Made by a program: the position numbers and the translations under genes. Shown piece after piece: positions 1-7,921 of a DNA stretch of 49,926 bases. Positions within the stretch are counted from its first letter, which is position 1, and every line of letters begins with the position of its first letter. This DNA comes from Bacteroidia bacterium (GTDB lineage Bacteria; Bacteroidota; Bacteroidia; B-17B0; Aurantibacillaceae). Location: positions 1-49,926 of the forward strand of contig JAOABO010000001.1 in NCBI GenBank assembly GCA_026418315.1, read 5' to 3'. Below the pieces are notes generated by a model. It worked only from the letters and a program-made list of their open reading frames with translations. It was not told the origin of the DNA and did not search any database.

Positions 1-412
1 GTGTTGCTACAATGATGTGGGCACCTTTTTTAATTGCTCTAATTTGTGTTTCAATATTAGCACCGCCGTAAACAGCTACAATGTTTATTTTAGGTTGATG
101 TTTTGAAAGATTGATGATGTCGTTAGATATTTGAACACATAATTCACGTGTAGGAGCAATAATGAGTGCCTGTGGGTATTTTTTTTCTACATCAATTTTA
201 TGCAGGAGTGGAATAGCAAAAGCGGCTGTTTTTCCTGTGCCTGTTTGTGCTAATGCAATGATATCAGTGTTTTTTTCTAATAGCAAAGGTATTGTTTGCT
301 GCTGAATGGGAGTTGGTGTGGTATAACCTAGTTCGTCAATAGATTTTTGAATCCAATCTAATAGAGGATAATTTTTGAAAGTAATGCTTTCCCGTGTTTG
401 TTCCATGTTCAT
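1..412 (-). CDS. DEAD-box RNA helicase, N-terminal part (cut by window edge)
   Basis: This is the first 137 codons of an ATP-dependent RNA helicase; the rest lies beyond the left edge. The protein shows the Q motif region (YTTPTPIQQQTIP), the Walker A motif I AQTGTGKTAAF, motif Ia APTREL and the GG motif VYGGANIETQ, in the normal DEAD-box order and spacing. Helicases of this family unwind RNA in ribosome assembly, mRNA turnover or cold adaptation; which role applies cannot be told because the DEAD box and the C-terminal tail are missing. Translation may begin at the ATG at 412 or at the in-frame ATG at 406. No clear Shine-Dalgarno sequence is visible, which is usual in this phylum. A terminator of the next upstream gene (564-592) separates it from the outer-membrane protein gene, so it probably has its own promoter, although I could not find one. 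Confidence 0.93.
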   Translation of the reverse strand, partial: MNMEQTRESITFKNYPLLDWIQKSIDELGYTTPTPIQQQTIPLLLEKNTDIIALAQTGTGKTAAFAIPLLHKIDVEKKYPQALIIAPTRELCVQISNDIINLSKHQPKINIVAVYGGANIETQIRAIKKGAHIIVAT

Positions 413-563
413 GTTTTTTGATTTTTTAGCCAGATAAACTTAACTCTGCGAACTTGTAAAACGGCTACTTGTTGTTATAATAGTTCAATAATACAGAATT
501 AAATTTTCTTAGCCGTATTTATATGGTGTGCAATACTACGAAATTAAAAGAGTAAATGCAAAT
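413..563. other. Intergenic region upstream of the helicase gene
   Basis: This stretch should carry the helicase promoter. I find no good TAnnTTTG -7 motif on the minus strand and no RNA gene. It is AT-rich and otherwise featureless to my reading. Confidence 0.4.
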
Positions 564-592
564 AAAAAACCCTCCTTTTAGGAGGGTTTTTT
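564..592. terminator. Intrinsic terminator after the outer-membrane protein gene
   Basis: A perfect hairpin with arms CCCTCC and GGAGGG and a short TTTTA loop is flanked by six A on the left and six T on the right. It is therefore a potential two-way terminator. It lies 27 bases beyond the stop codon of the leftward outer-membrane protein gene at 619-1488 and insulates the helicase gene. Confidence 0.9.
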
Positions 593-618
593 GTTAATGT
601 AAATTATTAATCAAAGGA

Positions 619-1488
619 TTAGAAATACAGATTTAATCTCAAAGAACCTGCAGGTCCAAATATTGAGTTGTTGTTATCTGTATCTAAAGCAAAACGGCTT
701 GATTTTCCAATTTTAGTTTGAATAGTTTTTACTGAATTGCTTGCAAAGTCCCAATATTCGGTTGTAGTAGAACCTTCTCCGGTAGAAGAGAAACCTAATC
801 CCCAACCAAATTCACCAGCAATAGAAATTTTTGGTAAGATAAAATATTCTGCACCAATAAAACCTCTTAAACCAAATTGAAAAGTAGAACCATTTTTAAC
901 TTCTGTAGCACGAGAAGCAACAGGAGCAGATGCCATTGTTGTCCAATTAGTAGTAGAGGTAGGAGATGTATTGGTTGAAGAAAATTGATTTCCGTATGTG
1001 TATTTTTCTTTGGAACCACCAATAAATATTCCTAATTCACCACCATAATAACCTTGTAATCTGGTTTTTCCTTTTCTCATTTCAATTCCTCCACTCAGTC
1101 CTATTCCATTGAATGATACAGTTCTCGTATCTTGAACATACTTTGGATCAGGGGTTGTGTTAGTATCATCATCTACAAAGTTAGACATTTTACTGGAACC
1201 AAATCCTAATCTGATAGCTGCTCTGTAAGCAGTTGTTGCATCTTTGAAGTATTTTCCTACAATTGTATTATTACCGGTTAAGAAATTCCAAGTAGGAGCA
1301 GAATTTGCAGCAGTTTTGCCAAAAAAGTTTCCTGCATATTGTAAGAATGGGCTTGCATCAATTCCGATGCCCCAGTCGCCTTCTTCAGGAAGGATAGGTT
1401 CGCCTTTTTTTGAAGTAAGATCCTGTGCGTTAGTTGTGAATAAGCCCAAAGCCAATGTCATGGCTACTGTTGTGATTTGTTTTTTCAT
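619..1488 (-). CDS. Probable outer-membrane beta-barrel protein
   Basis: A 289-residue exported protein of unknown specific function. The start chosen is the ATG at 1488, which gives a clean signal peptide (MKKQITTVAMTLALGLFTTNAQ, cleavage likely after NA); an in-frame extension to 1569 would add 27 residues upstream of the signal peptide and would run through the promoter, so it is rejected. The mature part is rich in Gly, Ser, Thr and aromatic residues in alternating patterns (for example GIGLSGGIEMRKGKTRLQGYYGG) and ends in LRLNLYF, a terminal Phe typical of barrel proteins recognised by BamA. I infer an 8- to 12-strand barrel of the OmpA-N/porin-like superfamily with no OmpA peptidoglycan domain. 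It is a single-gene unit with its own promoter (1515-1547) and terminator (564-592), which suggests strong expression. Confidence 0.8.
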   Translation of the reverse strand: MKKQITTVAMTLALGLFTTNAQDLTSKKGEPILPEEGDWGIGIDASPFLQYAGNFFGKTAANSAPTWNFLTGNNTIVGKYFKDATTAYRAAIRLGFGSSKMSNFVDDDTNTTPDPKYVQDTRTVSFNGIGLSGGIEMRKGKTRLQGYYGGELGIFIGGSKEKYTYGNQFSSTNTSPTSTTNWTTMASAPVASRATEVKNGSTFQFGLRGFIGAEYFILPKISIAGEFGWGLGFSSTGEGSTTTEYWDFASNSVKTIQTKIGKSSRFALDTDNNNSIFGPAGSLRLNLYF

Positions 1489-1514
1489 ACTTTTAATTTT
1501 TAATGTTAATGGCG

Positions 1515-1547
1515 CAAAGCTATGGAATTTGTTTTTTATTTTCCAAA
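1515..1547 (-). promoter_or_regulatory. Bacteroidota-type promoter of the outer-membrane protein gene
   Basis: On the minus strand the -7 motif TAGCTTTG (1515-1522, fits TAnnTTTG) is preceded, after a 21-base spacer, by TTTG (1544-1547). Both elements and the spacing match the known Bacteroidota primary sigma factor consensus. The predicted transcription start is near 1508, giving a leader of about 20 bases. Confidence 0.75.
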
Positions 1548-1685
1548 TTTGGTGTAGATATTTATTCACAAATAATTGTTAATAAACAAGATAGATTAAA
1601 AATAATTTTTTAATAACAGTAGTAATAGTAGAAGAGATTATTAAACAGAAAATAAATTATAGTAAAAAATTATTCAATAAAAGAA

Positions 1686-2564
1686 TTAGCTTTTGAAAAA
1701 AACTATAATTTGAGTAAGCTTTTGTTTTAAATCTGTACGAGGAATAATTTTATCAAGAAAACCATGTTCTAAAACAAATTCTGCTGTTTGAAATCCTTTT
1801 GGTAAATCTTTACCAATAGTTTCTTTCACCACTCTTGGTCCTGCAAAACCAATGAGGGCACCGGGTTCTGCTATATTTAAATCGCCAAGCATGGCATAAC
1901 TTGCAGTAACACCTCCGGTTGTAGGATCGGTTAATAAAGAGATATAGGGTATTTTGTTTTGTGCTAACTGGTATAATTTTGCAGATGTTTTGGCCATTTG
2001 CATTAAGGAAAAGGGTGCTTCCATCATTCTTGCTCCACCAGATTTTGAGATAATCATAAGTGGAGATTTGGTTTTGATACAAAAATCAACGGCTCTTGCT
2101 ATTTTTTCACCTACCACAGAACCCATAGAGCCACCAATAAATGAAAAATCCATGCAAGCAATTACCCAGTCGTGATCATTTATTTTTCCAAATGCTACTC
2201 TGATAGCATCTTTCAAGTTGGTTTTTTCATACGCTTCTTTAAGGCGGTCGGTATATTTTTTGGTATCCTGAAAATTGAGAGGGTTACTGCTTACTATGTT
2301 ATCAAACATTTCAAAAAATTGCCCGTTGTCAAAAAGAAGATTAAAATATTCCTGGCTTCCTATTTTTTCGTGATAGCCACAATTATCACATACATAGCAG
2401 TTTTTAGCATGGTCTTGTGTTGTGGTAATTTTTTTACATGATGGGCATTTGTACCATAAACCTTCGGGTGTTTCTTTTTTTTCTCTTGTAGATGTAGTGA
2501 TACCTTCTTTTATTCTTTTGAACCAACTCATAGATTGTGTTTGCGTTTGAACTTCTGCTTCCAT
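1686..2564 (-). CDS. accD: Acetyl-CoA carboxylase carboxyltransferase subunit beta
   Basis: AccD pairs with AccA to transfer the carboxyl group from carboxybiotin to acetyl-CoA, making malonyl-CoA for fatty-acid synthesis in the cytoplasm. The 292-residue protein has the expected N-terminal four-cysteine zinc ribbon (C40, C43, C59, C62), followed by the crotonase-fold carboxyltransferase domain with SKSGGARMMEAPFSLMQMAK and DPTTGGVTASYAMLGD, the glycine-rich acyl-CoA binding segments. Length agrees with the family. Many relatives start at the Met of MSWFKR, so the true start may be the ATG at 2531 rather than 2564. It lies 12 bases downstream of the aldolase gene on the same strand, so the two are probably cotranscribed. 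accA is not in the window. Confidence 0.96.
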   Translation of the reverse strand: MEAEVQTQTQSMSWFKRIKEGITTSTREKKETPEGLWYKCPSCKKITTTQDHAKNCYVCDNCGYHEKIGSQEYFNLLFDNGQFFEMFDNIVSSNPLNFQDTKKYTDRLKEAYEKTNLKDAIRVAFGKINDHDWVIACMDFSFIGGSMGSVVGEKIARAVDFCIKTKSPLMIISKSGGARMMEAPFSLMQMAKTSAKLYQLAQNKIPYISLLTDPTTGGVTASYAMLGDLNIAEPGALIGFAGPRVVKETIGKDLPKGFQTAEFVLEHGFLDKIIPRTDLKQKLTQIIVFFKS

Positions 2565-2576
2565 CTTTTATTACCT

Positions 2577-3647
2577 TTATGCAATAGTAATTTTTTTATT
2601 AAGATAAACATCCTGTATAGTATTTAATAACTGAATGCCTTCTTTCATGGGTTTTTGAAATGCTTTTCTTCCAGAAATGAGCCCCTGCCCACCCGCTCTT
2701 TTATTGATAACGGCTGTAATGACGGCTTCCTGCAAATCTGTTGCGCCCTTACTTTCTCCACCGCTGTTAATAAGCCCGATTCTTCCCATATAGCAATTGG
2801 CTACCTGATAACGACACAAATCAATAGGATGGTCAGTAGTTAATTCTGAATAAACTTTTGGATGGGTTTTGCCAAAATTGATGGCCGTATAACCCCCATT
2901 GTTAGTGGGTAGTTTTTGTTTGATAATATCTGCCTGAATAGTAACACCGATGTGGTTGGCTTGTCCTGTAAGGTCTGCTGAGGTATGATAATCTATACCA
3001 TCTTTTTTGAATGCAGAATTTCTTAAATAACACCATAAAATAGTAGCCATGCCCAATTCGTGAGCATATTCAAATGCTTCTGCTATTTCTACAATTTGGC
3101 GGGATGATTCAGAAGACCCAAAATAGATAGTGGCTCCTACTGCCACAGCTCCCATGTTCCACGCGTCTTTAATAGTACCGAATAAAATCTGATCATATTT
3201 ATTTGGATAAGTTAAAAATTCGTTATGATTGATTTTAACTATAAAGGGTATTTTGTGGGCATATTTTCTTGAAACAGCACCTAAAACCCCAAAAGTGGAA
3301 GCAACGGCATTACATCCTCCTTCAATAGCCAGTTTAACAATATTTTCAGGGTCAAAGTAGATAGGATTGGGGGCAAAGGATGCACCGGCGCTGTGCTCAA
3401 TTCCCTGGTCTACAGGAAGAATGTTTAAGTATCCTGTTCCTGCCAAACGACCTGTGTTGTATATTTGATTTAAACTTCTTAGTACTTGTGGGTTCCTATT
3501 AGACAAACCAAACGATTCATCTATAAATTTTTTACCAGGTAACATTAGTTGTTCTTTTGGAATTCCTTTGCAAGTATGTTCTAAATAATAAGATGCTTTG
3601 TCGCCTAATAATTCCGTTATATCTGGCTTTGAGGTTTTAGTTTCCAT
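2577..3647 (-). CDS. fbaB: Class I fructose-bisphosphate aldolase (FbaB/DhnA type)
   Basis: Cleaves fructose-1,6-bisphosphate to dihydroxyacetone phosphate and glyceraldehyde-3-phosphate through a lysine Schiff base, or runs the reverse reaction in gluconeogenesis. The 356-residue protein matches the bacterial/archaeal class I group rather than the metal-dependent class II enzymes: FDPENIVKLAIEGGCNAVAS, KINHNEFL, GAVAVGATIYFGS, and the C-terminal phosphate-binding GGQGLISGRKAFQ. The segment ADIIKQKLP most likely holds the Schiff-base lysine, by analogy with the archaeal enzymes. It is the first gene of a probable pair with accD (12-base gap). I found no convincing promoter in the 134 bases upstream, where a 12-base palindrome GGTAAATTTACC (about 3684-3695) is the only visible structure. 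Confidence 0.93.
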   Translation of the reverse strand: METKTSKPDITELLGDKASYYLEHTCKGIPKEQLMLPGKKFIDESFGLSNRNPQVLRSLNQIYNTGRLAGTGYLNILPVDQGIEHSAGASFAPNPIYFDPENIVKLAIEGGCNAVASTFGVLGAVSRKYAHKIPFIVKINHNEFLTYPNKYDQILFGTIKDAWNMGAVAVGATIYFGSSESSRQIVEIAEAFEYAHELGMATILWCYLRNSAFKKDGIDYHTSADLTGQANHIGVTIQADIIKQKLPTNNGGYTAINFGKTHPKVYSELTTDHPIDLCRYQVANCYMGRIGLINSGGESKGATDLQEAVITAVINKRAGGQGLISGRKAFQKPMKEGIQLLNTIQDVYLNKKITIA

Positions 3648-3781
3648 AGGTTATCTTTTTATTCTATCAGTTTTTTTGATGGGGGTAAATTTACCAATTT
3701 ATGTTTCAATATAGAATTTCAATTGGTCTAAAATATAATATTTCGAATGATAAATATTTGATTAACAATAATTTAAAAATG

Positions 3782-4597
3782 TTAATATTGTTCTTTTTCG
3801 TTAGGAAAATTTCCTGATTTAACGTCTTTAATGTATGTCTGAAATGCTTGTGTCATAACTTCATACAAATTAGCGTATCTTCTTAAAAAGCGCGGACTGA
3901 ATTCATTATTCATTCCTAGCATATCATGGGTTACCAATACCTGTCCATCTACATATTTTCCTGCACCAATGCCTATTACGGGAATTTTAAGTGCCGATGC
4001 TACTTTTTTGCCTAATGCGGCGGGTATTTTTTCCAAAACAACAGCAAAGCATCCTAATTTTTCAAGTAACAGAGCATCCTTATATAATTGTTCTGCTTCT
4101 GCTTCTTCTCTTGCTCGTACTTCATAAGTTCCGAATTTATAGATGGATTGCGGAACAAGCCCAAGGTGCCCCATAACGGGTATACCAGCAGATAGTATTC
4201 TTTCTATGCTTTCTTTAACATTTTCACCTCCTTCTAATTTTACAGCATGGGCACCACTTTCTTTCATAATGCGGATGGCAGAATTGAGCGCTTCTTTTGA
4301 GTTTCCTTGATAAGTGCCAAAAGGTAAATCTACTACAATAAGTGCTCTCTGAACAGCTCTTACTACAGATGAGGCGTGATAAATCATTTGGTCTAATGTA
4401 ATGGGTAAAGTGGTTTCGTGTCCGGCCATCACATTACTGGCTGAGTCGCCGACTAATATGACATCTATTCCTGAGCGGTCTATAATTTTTGCCATTGTAT
4501 AGTCATAAGCTGTCAGCATGGATATTTTGATACCTGCTTCTTTCATCTCGTACAAAGCGTGGGTAGTTATTTTTTTGTATTCCTTTATTGTTGTCAT
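3782..4597 (-). CDS. panB: 3-methyl-2-oxobutanoate hydroxymethyltransferase
   Basis: PanB adds a hydroxymethyl group from 5,10-methylenetetrahydrofolate to ketoisovalerate, giving ketopantoate, the first committed step of pantothenate and coenzyme A synthesis. The 271-residue protein has the family's TIM-barrel signatures: KISMLTAYDYTMAKI, VGDSASNVMAGH (metal-binding Asp), GTYQGNSKEAL, GGENVKESI, PVMGHLGLVPQS and the catalytic Glu region VVLEKIP. Length is standard. It stands alone between the aldolase gene and a terminator that ends the sucC operon, so it should have its own start site, but the 15 bases between that terminator and the ATG leave little room. Either the promoter overlaps the terminator or there is read-through. 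No other pantothenate gene is near. Confidence 0.96.
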   Translation of the reverse strand: MTTIKEYKKITTHALYEMKEAGIKISMLTAYDYTMAKIIDRSGIDVILVGDSASNVMAGHETTLPITLDQMIYHASSVVRAVQRALIVVDLPFGTYQGNSKEALNSAIRIMKESGAHAVKLEGGENVKESIERILSAGIPVMGHLGLVPQSIYKFGTYEVRAREEAEAEQLYKDALLLEKLGCFAVVLEKIPAALGKKVASALKIPVIGIGAGKYVDGQVLVTHDMLGMNNEFSPRFLRRYANLYEVMTQAFQTYIKDVKSGNFPNEKEQY

Positions 4598-4615
4598 GTT
4601 ACTTATATTAAAAAT

Positions 4616-4655
4616 AAAAACCCCTATCGTTTGTTAATAAACGACGGGGTTTTTT
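4616..4655 (-). terminator. Intrinsic terminator of the sucC operon
   Basis: Two nested inverted repeats, CCCC/GGGG (4621-4624 and 4646-4649) and TCGTTT/AAACGA (4627-4632 and 4639-4644), form a long hairpin flanked by A and T runs. It lies 25 bases past the stop codon of the secreted protein gene at 4681-5193. Confidence 0.85.
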
Positions 4656-4680
4656 GTTTGCAAAACATTTTTTCAGGGTA

Positions 4681-5193
4681 TTAGTATTTGCTAAATCCTT
4701 GTATTTCTGTTTTTTTATGTTCAATGAGTAAACCCAGGCAAGCAGCATCTTTTGCTTTTAAATTATTATTGCTTGCTTCGGTAGCTCCTTCTGGAATGAA
4801 TACTTCAATAATAATGGGGCGGGTAGATGCACTTTGAAACTCAAATACCTGAGTATTTTCAGAAGTGGCGTTATCAAAAAGCAATTCGTTCGTTTTAGCA
4901 TCATAAATTTTAAAGTTAAGTTTATCTCCAAGTGCAGTTTCTGCACATAGAGTTAATCTATAATCCATCCCTTTGTATATTACGCATCTTATTTTAGAAG
5001 CCATTCCCTGAGAAAATAAGCCGCTTCTGCTTTGGGAATTGTATTCCCATTTTTCTCCTTTTTCTTTATCTAATTTACAGTATTTTTTATGAAACTGTCC
5101 GCAAGCGGATACTTGAGATACTAATTCTCGCTTTTGAGCAAACACAATGCTTACCGTTGCAATTAATAAAAAAGACAAAATACTTTTTTTCAT
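4681..5193 (-). CDS. Secreted protein of unknown function
   Basis: 170 residues with a clear signal peptide (MKKSILSFLLIATVSIVFAQ, cleavage after FAQ or FA). I do not recognise a named family. The mature part looks like a beta sandwich: short alternating hydrophobic strands such as RCVIYKGMDYRLTLCAE, KLNFKIYDAKTNELLFDN and RPIIIEVFIPEG, with five cysteines that could form disulphides in the periplasm. The Gly-Leu-Phe-Ser-Gln-Gly-Met segment near residue 60 and the strand order recall small carbohydrate- or lipid-binding modules, but this is only a guess. It is the last gene of a probable sucC-lipoprotein-secreted protein operon (20 bases after the lipoprotein gene, then a terminator), so it likely works with the lipoprotein in the periplasm. 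Confidence 0.7.
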   Translation of the reverse strand: MKKSILSFLLIATVSIVFAQKRELVSQVSACGQFHKKYCKLDKEKGEKWEYNSQSRSGLFSQGMASKIRCVIYKGMDYRLTLCAETALGDKLNFKIYDAKTNELLFDNATSENTQVFEFQSASTRPIIIEVFIPEGATEASNNNLKAKDAACLGLLIEHKKTEIQGFSKY

Positions 5194-5213
5194 AATTATA
5201 TTTTTTGGGGTTT

Positions 5214-6119
5214 TTATTGATTTTGTGTATACTGATTACGGATATTAGTAATTTTGGTTTTAATTTCAGTATAGATTTTTTCATCTATGAGTAAATTAAC
5301 ACCACCTCCAATTATCTTTTTATTACCTTCATTTTTAGTATCTACATTATTTATTTTCTCTTCTTTTAATAAACTGAATGATTTCATTAAATCTTCTAAG
5401 TCAGCTTTTACTTGTTTTACATCATCGTTATTTGTTTCATGTTTCTTTAAAAACTCAATCAGGTTTTCTAATGTATATTTTTGATCTTTAATTCTTTGAA
5501 TGACTGGATTAGAAGCATCAAACTTATCGACCATATTTACCGCAATATACATGCTTTCTATCCACCCCCCGGCTACTACCAGTGCTAACGTTCCACCTTG
5601 TTTGCTTTCGTCAAGTGTTTCAAAACTGGTAAAATACAAATCATCTGTAATAGAACTTAAAGAATCGGTATTATCAATGTTTTTTTCTATTCGTGCTAAT
5701 ATTTGAGGTTGAATGGTAGAAGACAGACCCATTTGGTCGCCCAATTGTTTTACTATTTTAAAGTATTTAATGGACTCTGCTCCCATATTGAATATGCTGC
5801 AATAGCTCAGGTCAGTAGAGTATATCCCAAAGTTAAGTGCTTTGGATTTATTGTCTGTATATTTTGTAATGTTTTGGGGTGAGTTCAGAATGTCTAACTT
5901 ATTTTTATCTCTTTTACCTACCGATTTAATAAAAGAAAGCATTTCGCCAGGAGAGGGTACTTGAAAGAAGGTTTCATAATTACTTGATGTGTTTTCATTG
6001 GTTTGAACAGAAGTAGTATCCTTTACTATGGATACTTCTTCTTCTTTATCTCCTGAACAGGACGTGTTAAGAAGAGAAATGGCTATAATTGTAGTGATAA
6101 AAATTTGTTTTACTTTCAT
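5214..6119 (-). CDS. Lipoprotein of unknown function
   Basis: 301 residues. The N-terminus is a lipoprotein signal peptide ending in the lipobox LLNTSC, with Ser-Gly-Asp-Lys-Glu after the Cys; an acidic patch there is often seen in Bacteroidota lipoproteins sent to the surface. An acidic, Thr/Asn-rich linker leads to a mostly helical domain with VPSPGEMLSFIKSVGKRDKN, LNFGIYSTDLSYCSIFNMG and YFKIVKQLGDQMGLSS, and a charged coiled-coil-like C-terminus. I believe similar proteins are common in Bacteroidota without a known role. It begins 12 bases after the sucC stop codon and is followed by the secreted protein gene, so the three genes are probably one transcript. The link to the citric-acid-cycle enzyme may be only transcriptional. 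Confidence 0.72.
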   Translation of the reverse strand: MKVKQIFITTIIAISLLNTSCSGDKEEEVSIVKDTTSVQTNENTSSNYETFFQVPSPGEMLSFIKSVGKRDKNKLDILNSPQNITKYTDNKSKALNFGIYSTDLSYCSIFNMGAESIKYFKIVKQLGDQMGLSSTIQPQILARIEKNIDNTDSLSSITDDLYFTSFETLDESKQGGTLALVVAGGWIESMYIAVNMVDKFDASNPVIQRIKDQKYTLENLIEFLKKHETNNDDVKQVKADLEDLMKSFSLLKEEKINNVDTKNEGNKKIIGGGVNLLIDEKIYTEIKTKITNIRNQYTQNQ

Positions 6120-6131
6120 AAGTATTGGTTT

Positions 6132-7325
6132 TTAATTTTTAATCAATTGTTTTACAAGGTTAGCGGCCTCCTGCAATTCTATAGCAGAATATACTTTTAG
6201 GCCTGATTGATCTATCAGTTGTTTGGCTAGTTCTGCATTGGTGCCCTGTAAGCGAACGATAAGCGGAACAGGAATATTGCCGAGATTTTTGTATGCATCT
6301 ACAATTCCTTGCGCTACGCGATCGCAACGAACAATGCCACCAAATATGTTCACTAAAATGGCTTTTACATTTTTATCTTTTAGAATGATGCGAAAAGCTT
6401 TTTCTACTCTTTCAGCATTAGCGGTTCCTCCTACATCTAAAAAGTTGGCGGGTTCTCCACCTGATAATTTGATAATATCCATGGTAGCCATTGCTAATCC
6501 TGCACCATTTACCATACATCCTACATTACCGTCGAGTTTCACATAATTTAACCCGGCTGCTTTTGCTTCTACTTCAGTAGGGTCTTCTTCTAAAATATCT
6601 CTCATTTCGGCTAAATCAGGGTGTCTGAAAAGAGCATTATCATCTAATACTACTTTTGCATCTACTGCAATGATTTTATCATCTGATGTTTTCAGAAGTG
6701 GATTGATTTCAAATAAACTGGCATCTATTGATTCATAGGCCTTGTATAATTTTGCAACAAAAGAAGTCATTTCTTTAAAGGCATTACCAGTTAATCCTAA
6801 ATTAAATGCTATTTTTCTTGCCTGAAAGGGTAATAGGCCCACTTTGGGGTCAATGGTTTCTTTCCATATAAGATGGGGTGTTTTTTCTGCGACTTCTTCA
6901 ATTTCCATCCCACCTTCGGTAGAATACATGATAACATTTCTTCCTTTGGAACGGTCGAGCAGAATACTCATGTAAAATTCTTTGGTAGGTTGTGGTCCTG
7001 GATAATAGACATCTTGTGCAATAAGTATTTTATGAACTTTTTTGCCTTTTGGACCGGTTTGAGGGGTAATGAGTTGCATTCCTAAAATGGCAGATGCTTT
7101 ATCTTTTAATTCATCTAAATTTTTAGCTACTTTTACTCCTCCGCCTTTGCCTCTTCCGCCAGCATGTATTTGTGCTTTAATGACAGTAATAGGAGAATTG
7201 AATTTTGTTTTAATCTCTTCATATCCTTTCACTGCTTGTTCAAGATTTTCAGCTACCACCCCTTCCTGCACGGTTACACCAAAGGATTTTAAAATTTGTT
7301 TACCTTGATATTCGTGTAAATTCAT
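6132..7325 (-). CDS. sucC: Succinyl-CoA synthetase (ADP-forming) subunit beta
   Basis: With SucD it converts succinyl-CoA, ADP and phosphate to succinate, CoA and ATP in the citric acid cycle. The 397-residue protein begins MNLHEYQGKQILKSFGV, the standard start. It has the ATP-grasp domain (KAQIHAGGRGKGGGVKVAK; FEINPLLKTSDDKIIAVDAKVVLDD with metal ligands) and the C-terminal CoA-ligase domain (GCMVNGAGLAMATMDIIKL, GGEPANFLDVGGTA, NIFGGIVRCD). Length is normal. sucD is not adjacent, as is frequent in Bacteroidota. It is the first gene of a probable three-gene operon with the lipoprotein and secreted protein genes, and it diverges from the Spy-like gene across a 132-base promoter region. Confidence 0.97.
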   Translation of the reverse strand: MNLHEYQGKQILKSFGVTVQEGVVAENLEQAVKGYEEIKTKFNSPITVIKAQIHAGGRGKGGGVKVAKNLDELKDKASAILGMQLITPQTGPKGKKVHKILIAQDVYYPGPQPTKEFYMSILLDRSKGRNVIMYSTEGGMEIEEVAEKTPHLIWKETIDPKVGLLPFQARKIAFNLGLTGNAFKEMTSFVAKLYKAYESIDASLFEINPLLKTSDDKIIAVDAKVVLDDNALFRHPDLAEMRDILEEDPTEVEAKAAGLNYVKLDGNVGCMVNGAGLAMATMDIIKLSGGEPANFLDVGGTANAERVEKAFRIILKDKNVKAILVNIFGGIVRCDRVAQGIVDAYKNLGNIPVPLIVRLQGTNAELAKQLIDQSGLKVYSAIELQEAANLVKQLIKN

Positions 7326-7347
7326 AAAATATAAGTTAAAATCGGGT

Positions 7348-7355
7348 CAAAGGTA
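7348..7355 (-). promoter_or_regulatory. -7 promoter element of sucC
   Basis: TACCTTTG on the minus strand fits TAnnTTTG and would start transcription about 17 bases before the sucC ATG. I do not see a matching TTG at the -33 distance, so this is a partial promoter call. Confidence 0.5.
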
Positions 7356-7406
7356 CATTTTTTTATTTTTTCTTTGAAAAATATTTTTTGGTTTTTTATA
7401 ACATAA

Positions 7407-7438
7407 TTTGGTTTATAGAAAAATAATCATTATGTTTG
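7407..7438 (+). promoter_or_regulatory. Bacteroidota-type promoter of the Spy-like gene
   Basis: TTTG (7407-7410) is followed, after 20 bases, by TATGTTTG (7431-7438), matching the -33 and -7 consensus of the phylum. Transcription should begin near 7445, about 13 bases before the ATG at 7458. Confidence 0.7.
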
Positions 7439-7457
7439 CAGCATAAAAATTATGATT

Positions 7458-7865
7458 ATGAAAAAAATAATGTTGGTTTTAGGAATAGCCGGAGTAATAG
7501 TGGCGTTTGCTCCTCATACCATTCATGCTCAAACAAGTGCTAAGAGTACCATGACTCCTGCTCAAGACCTTGAGGCAAAAGCAGAAAGACATACTCAGGA
7601 AGCCACCAAAGAATTGGCACTCAATGATGAGCAGAAGAGTAAGTTTAAGAAATTTGCTATGGATAGATTATATAAGATACAACCTATTCAGGAAAAAATA
7701 AAAGCTGCTTCAAATGAAAAAGAAAAGGAAAACCTTAAGTTGCAAAAAAAACAGATTAATGATGAGTTTATCAAAAATGTAAATACTATACTAACTCCCG
7801 CTCAACAGGAAATATTTAAGAAAAAAATGGAAAAAAAATTAGAGAAAGACGAACATAAACATTAA
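7458..7865 (+). CDS. Small periplasmic Spy/CpxP-like helical protein
   Basis: 135 residues from the ATG at 7458 (an in-frame ATG lies two codons earlier). It has a signal peptide MKKIMLVLGIAGVIVAFAPHTIHAQ. The mature part is charged and helical, with two LTxxQ-like motifs: LALNDEQKSKFKKFA and ILTPAQQEIFKKKMEKK. Such paired motifs mark the Spy/CpxP group, periplasmic chaperones or stress sensors in proteobacteria; Bacteroidota carry many short, poorly studied relatives. The assignment rests on these motifs, the size and the export signal only. It has its own promoter and a strong terminator directly after it, so it is probably a single-gene unit. Confidence 0.72.
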   Translation: MKKIMLVLGIAGVIVAFAPHTIHAQTSAKSTMTPAQDLEAKAERHTQEATKELALNDEQKSKFKKFAMDRLYKIQPIQEKIKAASNEKEKENLKLQKKQINDEFIKNVNTILTPAQQEIFKKKMEKKLEKDEHKH

Positions 7866-7882
7866 AAATTTTTGAGGTTATT

Positions 7883-7909
7883 AAAGCCCTCTTTTGAGAG
7901 GGCTTTTTT
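7883..7909 (+). terminator. Intrinsic terminator after the Spy-like gene
   Basis: The arms AAAGCCCTC and GAGGGCTTT surround a six-base loop and are followed by a T run. It lies 18 bases past the stop codon of the Spy-like gene and 13 bases before hemW. Confidence 0.9.
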
Positions 7910-7921
7910 ATTTTAAATGCG

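Noticed and set aside
1244..1582. 112-residue plus-strand frame
   Set aside because: It is antisense to the outer-membrane protein gene, including its signal peptide and promoter.
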